Source: Allodiplogaster sudhausi (taxonomy: Eukaryota; Nematoda; Chromadorea; Rhabditida; Diplogasteridae). From it: a stretch of DNA of 64,000 bases. The notes below the pieces were generated by a model. That model searched no databases and was not told the origin of the DNA. It was given only the letters and a program-made list of their open reading frames with translations. The position numbers and the translations under genes are program-made. The DNA is taken from the NCBI GenBank assembly GCA_945643635.1, contig CALZFC010000248.1, positions 4,775,001 to 4,839,000 on the forward strand. Reading direction: 5' to 3'. Positions 59,549-64,000 of this stretch are shown here, piece by piece (position 1 is the stretch's first letter; each line of letters opens with the position of its first letter).

Positions 59549-60492
59549 TTAGGCTTCTGCCGCTTACAACATGTTTCTACCCTTCACTGACTTTATTTTA
59601 TGTGAAAATGAAATAAATTATTTTTATTATGCACTTTCATTGACATGTATTTAATTTTGGAAGTGCCTTTTAAAGGCTAGACACAGCGTAAGCGAAACAA
59701 AATTACTATCTAAACTATTTATAGAGAGGAAATGAAATATTAGAATGAAATAGAAAATCTACACGGAAGAAATGTAATGCAGATTGGTGGTACCCTAGCT
59801 CAAGTGCTGGCCCCGAGTTGGCAGTAGCACACTTTACCAGATGTTGCATTTTCTTTATTTATTTATTCATAAACCTGTTAAAAGGTGTTACAATATAAAA
59901 ATTACAATGTATTCAACAACAGCTCCATTTCATCAGTTTAGACAATTGAAAGGGATGAGAATGGCTGGCAATGATGAAATACTGGCATGTATGTAGGACT
60001 CGAGATGAGCGAGGGGTGGCCAATGCACCACCTTCAGCAAGTCGCAGTGTGCTATCATCATAAGTCTGCATACGAGAGTAGGAAGTGGGTCGACGCTCTG
60101 CACGTTCCCATTGGCCACTCAGCATGGCCTTCCTGGGTGGCCCTGCTTTGGCAAGCCAACGAGCGACCCATATGTATCTATAGGGTCATTGCATGGATCA
60201 GAAGGACTAACAGAGGGTGGAGACCGGGAAATAAAGACACTATCTGTTCAGGATGGTGACTAAGTTGTTCCTCACGTGTTTTCTGGAACACTCTCGCCTA
60301 TCTCTGACTACCAGAGTCATCGAGTTAATGACATTTCGATTGATATTGGACGACTGGATTAGGATCAAGGGCTCGGTTGTAGAGAGGAAGACGAAAAAAC
60401 CGAGAAAAAATAACCAAGTCGCCGCACATGGCAAGCAGTATGAAGAGAAAAAGCAGATCAACGTAATAAGAGAGGGAGAGTAAATATGCACA

Positions 60493-60533
<41 letters not shown>

Positions 60534-60635
60534 GTGTCAATAGAGACAGAGATTGGACGTGAGAGGAAAAAAAAGTTGGAGAGGCAGAGATATGTGGGTA
60601 GAGTGAGGGTGATGAGGGGTAAAAGAGGCAAAGAC
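59549..60635. other. Intergenic part of the right arm (mirror of 51017-52104)
   Basis: GA tract at about 60493-60533 and unique non-coding sequence. It differs from its mirror by a few substitutions. Confidence 0.6.
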
Positions 60636-60776
60636 CATTATTTAGCCATGAATGCTGAGCGTTTGCACTCGAATCGGAAAAAGAAGCGTCTCCTTCGATT
60701 GTCCATGAACCCAACTTCCTGGGGGCACTGCGGGGGTGGAAATGTGTGCTGTTCCATCTGTCACGTATATAAAAGG
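60636..60776 (+). promoter_or_regulatory. Conserved proximal promoter, precursor A-right
   Basis: Same block as at 58151, ending TATATAAAAGG 77 bases before the ATG; CCATGAACCC replaces CAATGAACCG. Confidence 0.87.
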
Positions 60777-60852
60777 GTGCCTGTGCTCTAATCAGACATC
60801 AACCAGGCTCAAGTCAAACTCGTGTTAGGTATATCAGACTTCCGTTCTACTA

Positions 60853-62330
60853 ATGTCTTCCACAACATTCATAGTGATCCTGTGCGTTGCTGCCATGATC
60901 CAGGTACTGTTGAAAACATTTTTCTTATTGTAACAAAGATAATCATAATGAATGAATTTTAAAATAATAATTATGTCGCCAGCTTTTCATGAAAACATAT
61001 GTATTCTCAGGCAATCCCGCCCCTTACACGAGTTCCGCCGGCAAAGGCTGAAGCTTACGTAGTGCCTGCTGCCGCGTATTCCGCGCCAGCCACCGCTCCT
61101 GGCGCTGCCGCGTACTCGGCGTATCCGGCGGCCGCTGCGCCCGCTGCCGTGACCGCCGTCGCTGCCACGAACGGGGCCGATGATCGCGCCAAGCGTTGCT
61201 GCTGCTGCCAGCCGTGCTGCTGTTGCCAGCCAAAGGTTAATTCTGTTTTTCCAAGACTAATTTGGTAAATAAAGATGATAATTATATTAGGATTATACAA
61301 TTATTGAAAATACGTTAATGAACCTGGTAATGTACCGTGTTCAGATTGTCCTGACACCGATGCAGTCGTGCTACTGCGGGGGAGGAGGCGGCGGCTGCGG
61401 TGGAGGCGGCTGCGGTTGTGGTTGTGGCTCGCCATCGGTGAGGATTCTTCCGTAATTAATTTGTAATATATTATTCGTTTCTTTTAATTAACGAATCGGA
61501 ATTAATCAATTACATTTAAAGAAGACGGGCTATTTGCTTGGCGTACTTGATTACTTAAGATTAGAGGTTGAAGTTATCATCTACCTATTTGAAATTTCTA
61601 GAAATCATATTATTGGAACTATGTTTAATGATAATTCAGCACATCTTAATTCTACTTCTCAGGTCCTGCTCACTCCCTGCCAGCGATGCTGCTGCGGTTG
61701 CTGCCAGCAGGGAATCGTAAGTTCTGTCTCTTATGAATATTCAATAATATCTCCAATCTTCTTTAAAAAAGAAGTTTCTATTTTAGAACCAAGCTTGAAT
61801 TAAGTAATTGTTAGCTTGATTTATGAATTATTAACTTAAATCCTTTGCAGTCGATCCAGCCAGTTTGCGCCCAGTGCTGCTGCAACCCGTGCGGGGGCGG
61901 ATATGGACGAAGGAAGAGACAAGCAATTGCTGCTCTCCTTCAGAGGAAGACGAGAGTGAGAACGGAGATAGGGATTTAGACTGAGAGACGGAGAAAGAGA
62001 GAGAGAAAGAGTAGTAGAGAAACAGATGTAGTAGATGGAGAAAGAAAGTGATTCAGATGTAGGAAAAGGAAAAGAGCCTGACAATAAGAGGGATTACAAG
62101 GATAATGGAGAGAGAAATATAGAGATAAGAACAGCGAGGATGGCCCTCACATAAAATAGAGACATCTTTCCCCCTTACAGGCTGTCTTTCCCTCTTCTGC
62201 CGAGTGCGCTGCCTACTGCGCCTCCCATTCCGCGTCTAAAGCTGAGGACCCTGCTCCTCCTGTAGCGGCCCCCGCTCTCTCCCCTTCCGCTCCTTATCAC
62301 TACGCCTCTCTTCCTGCTGCCCGGGGATGA
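60853..62330 (+). CDS. Cys-rich secreted peptide precursor A-right (six exons, intact)
   Basis: Exons 60853-60903, 61011-61235, 61345-61437, 61663-61716, 61851-61955 and 62181-62330 are all phase 0 and give 225 aa. Signal peptide MSSTTFIVILCVAAMIQ; AIPPLTRVPPAKAEAYVVPA pro-region to DDRAKR; CCCCQPCCCCQPK; IVLTPMQSCYCGGGGGG (one Cys changed to Tyr); VLLTPCQRCCCGCCQQGI; SIQPVCAQCCCNPCGGGYGR then RKR; and a tail with SSAECAAYCASHSASKAE and YHYASLPAARG. The arm homology ends five bases into exon 5, so exons 5-6 are unique here and this is the complete parent of the truncated left copy. An AATAAATAATA signal follows at about 62379. Confidence 0.88.
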
Positions 62331-63225
62331 CTGAACTTTCCCCTCATTGGCAACTACTTTTTGCTCCCTTCTCATATGAATAAATAATATTTATTATGTG
62401 GTTTTCTTGACACATATTCAATTTTTTTTTCTCTTATTTAGTTGATAATGCATCTATAAGTCGTTTTTGCCGACAGACAGTAATTGTTACATATTTGGTA
62501 AAGGAGGGAGTCATTATTGCCTGAAAGAATCGTACGTAAAGTAAATTTAATGCAGAAAATATTGCATTGGCTTAAATATGATATTAAATAATACAACGAT
62601 TTAGGGTTCAAATTTCACCGAGAACCAAAAGATAGTGGCTTCCTTTCCGTTGCCCTTTAGTCATGTGTCCTTGTTGATGTTGCGATGAAGCACCGGCTGA
62701 CAACACTGAACCAACCAAATGTGGCATATGTGATGATGATGGGCAGAGCGCGAAGTGAGCAATGATTGCGTGATGTCTGTAAATTCCTTTCTGTTGCCCA
62801 TTCATCTCAGGACATCCACACACACTCATTGTCAGACGGTCAAGAATCTCATTTGCGCTTCGAAGTATGATGGCCTGGTGCGAGTGGCGGCGGCCTTAGG
62901 CCAATGACCTTTATCTATCTATCTATCTGGTCATGGCATGATTTCAAAGAACGACTGTTCGTGGCAGAGATTTCGAGAAGGGGACTAAACTGCGATCTCA
63001 CTGTGTTTTGGCAAGCGCCTTCTTACAGAGCGAACATTTCCGTGGCTTCTTGAACACGCTGCTCCAATATCTTTACTGCCAGAGTCATCGAGTCAATGAC
63101 AAAGCATTGATTGCTTCAAAGGCTCGGATTCAGGTGAGTTGAATGGAAAGTACACCCAATACGAGAGCCGGGTCACCACCGCAATTGGATGGCAGGATGA
63201 AGAAAAAAGAACCGACCAACGGAGT

Positions 63226-63274
<49 letters not shown>

Positions 63275-63402
63275 TGTCTAGGGAGATTGTCAATAGAGAG
63301 CATGAGAGGAAAAAGTTCGAGAGGTAGACGCATTGTGAGTGTGAGAGAGGCTCAGATGGCAAAGTTTGACAAGCAAGCTACAGAGTTGAAAGGAGGGAGG
63401 CC
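62331..63402. other. Intergenic stretch before the last precursor
   Basis: AT-rich 3' flank, a short ATCT run at about 62913-62929, and a GA tract at 63230-63271. No exon is recognised. Confidence 0.6.
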
Positions 63403-63551
63403 CATTATTTATTCATGAATGCTGACCGTTTGCGCTCGAATCGGAAAAAAAAGAAGCGCCTTCGATTGTCAATGAACCGAACTTCCTGAGGGCACTGCGG
63501 GGGCGGAAATGTGTGCTGTTCCATCTGGCAATGCCACGTACATATAAAAGG
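63403..63551 (+). promoter_or_regulatory. Conserved proximal promoter, precursor D
   Basis: CATTATTTATTCATGAATGC, GACCGTTTGCGCTCGAATCG, GATTGTCAATGAACCGAAC, GGAAATGTGTGCTGTTCCAT, then CATATAAAAGG, 74 bases before the ATG. It lies outside the inverted duplication. Confidence 0.87.
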
Positions 63552-63624
63552 GTGCCTGTGCTCTCCCAAGACATCATCCAGGCTCAAGTCAAGCTCTTAG
63601 GTTCATCAGTCTTCCGTACTACTA

Positions 63625-63937
63625 ATGTCTGCCACAACATTCCTAGTGATCCTGGGCTTTGCAGCCATGGTTCAGGTATTGTTGGAAAAGAATAATTGTG
63701 TATAGCAGATACGGAACGAAAACATATCCTCAGGCAATCCCTCCCTTGACACGAGTGCCTGCGGCTTCCGCAGCCGCTTACGCAGCGCCAGCCGTCGCTC
63801 CAGGCGCGGCCGCGTACTCGGCGTATCCGGCGGCCGCCGCGCCCGCTGCCGCCACCGCCGTCGCTGCCACAAACGGGACCGATGATCGCGCCAAGCGTTG
63901 CTGCTGCTGCCAGCCGTGCTGTTGCTGCCCGCCAAAG
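63625..63937 (+). CDS. Cys-rich secreted peptide precursor D, cut by the window end
   Basis: Exon 1 63625-63675 (signal peptide MSATTFLVILGFAAMVQ) and exon 2 63734-63937 (AIPPLTRVPAASAAAYAAPA to DDRAKR, then CCCCQPCCCCPPK), phase 0. Intron 1 is only 58 bases. Exons 3-6 must lie beyond the window. Its signal peptide is closest to precursor A and its pro-region to precursor B. It lies in the same orientation as precursors C, B-right and A-right, so the family continues as a tandem array past the right edge. Confidence 0.87.
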
Positions 63938-64000
63938 GTGAACGGACGTCCCACATTATAGAGAAACTTTTGCAAGTAAACAAATTAAGTTGTTTAAAAT

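Larger units (their letters stand above)
49797..61855. repeat. Large inverted duplication, ~5.2-kb arms, 1.65-kb spacer
   Basis: Left arm 49797 to about 55002 mirrors right arm about 56653 to 61855; coordinate sums are 111652-111655 throughout. Arms carry Cys-rich precursor genes with promoters and 3' flanks. Differences are sparse (for example AATT versus AAGG near 50956/60697, CTC versus CTG near 54207/57447, one Thr/Ala change in exon 2 of the outer gene pair, occasional 1-bp indels). The outer left end cuts a gene five bases into its exon 5. The inner left end leaves two orphan exons. Confidence 0.96.

Noticed and set aside
1..64000. tRNA, rRNA or spliced-leader RNA genes
   Set aside because: No cloverleaf A/B box pair, rRNA core or SL RNA sequence was recognised by eye; a tRNAscan or Rfam search would be needed to exclude them.

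Overview
The window is animal nuclear DNA, most likely from a nematode. The introns are short, with acceptors such as TTTCAG, TTGCAG and also TTTAAAG. TATAAAAG boxes sit about 80-130 bases before small secreted-protein genes. There are nematode-style BTB and PINK1/TMEM131 homologues, and very abundant (GA)n/(CT)n microsatellites. I cannot name the species. A diplogastrid-like or rhabditid nematode is only a guess.

Layout. 1-3.1 kb: GA/CT tracts, then the 3' end of a small IQ-motif protein (+). 4-11 kb: a complete 20-exon NOM1/SGD1 nucleolar MIF4G protein (-), with GA tracts and a 31-bp minisatellite in its introns. 11-13.7 kb: microsatellites and a strong hairpin. 13.7-14.1 kb: a 373-bp MITE-like element. 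14.7-17.4 kb: a BTB-domain gene (+) with an in-frame 39-bp coding repeat. 19-21.4 kb: two paralogous Gly/Cys-rich secreted proteins. 24.2-34 kb: three multi-exon secreted precursors rich in Cys with Asn or Gly; the second holds a decayed RidA retrocopy in an intron. 35.4-48.3 kb: a TMEM131 homologue (collagen/secretory trafficking) broken by an internal inverted duplication, whose cytoplasmic tail runs into a 4.2-kb, 30-bp coding minisatellite. 48.6-49.8 kb: a relic of PINK1 with a duplicated glycine-loop exon. 49.8-61.9 kb: a large inverted duplication (arms about 5.2 kb, spacer about 1.65 kb) carrying further members of the Cys-rich family. 63.6 kb to the end: one more member, cut by the window edge.

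The main discovery candidate is the Cys-rich precursor family (seven readable members, two broken copies). Nearly every exon is phase 0. Exon 1 is the signal peptide, exon 2 ends its pro-region at a furin-type [AV]KR site, the middle exons start with [IV]LLTP-like motifs followed by CCC clusters, a penultimate exon ends in [FY]GR[RK]KR, and a last exon encodes an Ala-rich tail with a Cys pair. The Gly-dibasic site is the classic layout for cleavage and C-terminal amidation. The family may therefore encode large Cys-rich amidated secreted peptides; this is an inference from motifs. The copies in and beside the inverted duplication also share a highly conserved ~140-bp proximal promoter.

Three rearranged loci lie within 14 kb (TMEM131, PINK1 and the palindrome). 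They point to a locally unstable region, or to assembly/amplification chimeras. Low but real divergence between arms argues against simple sequence copying.
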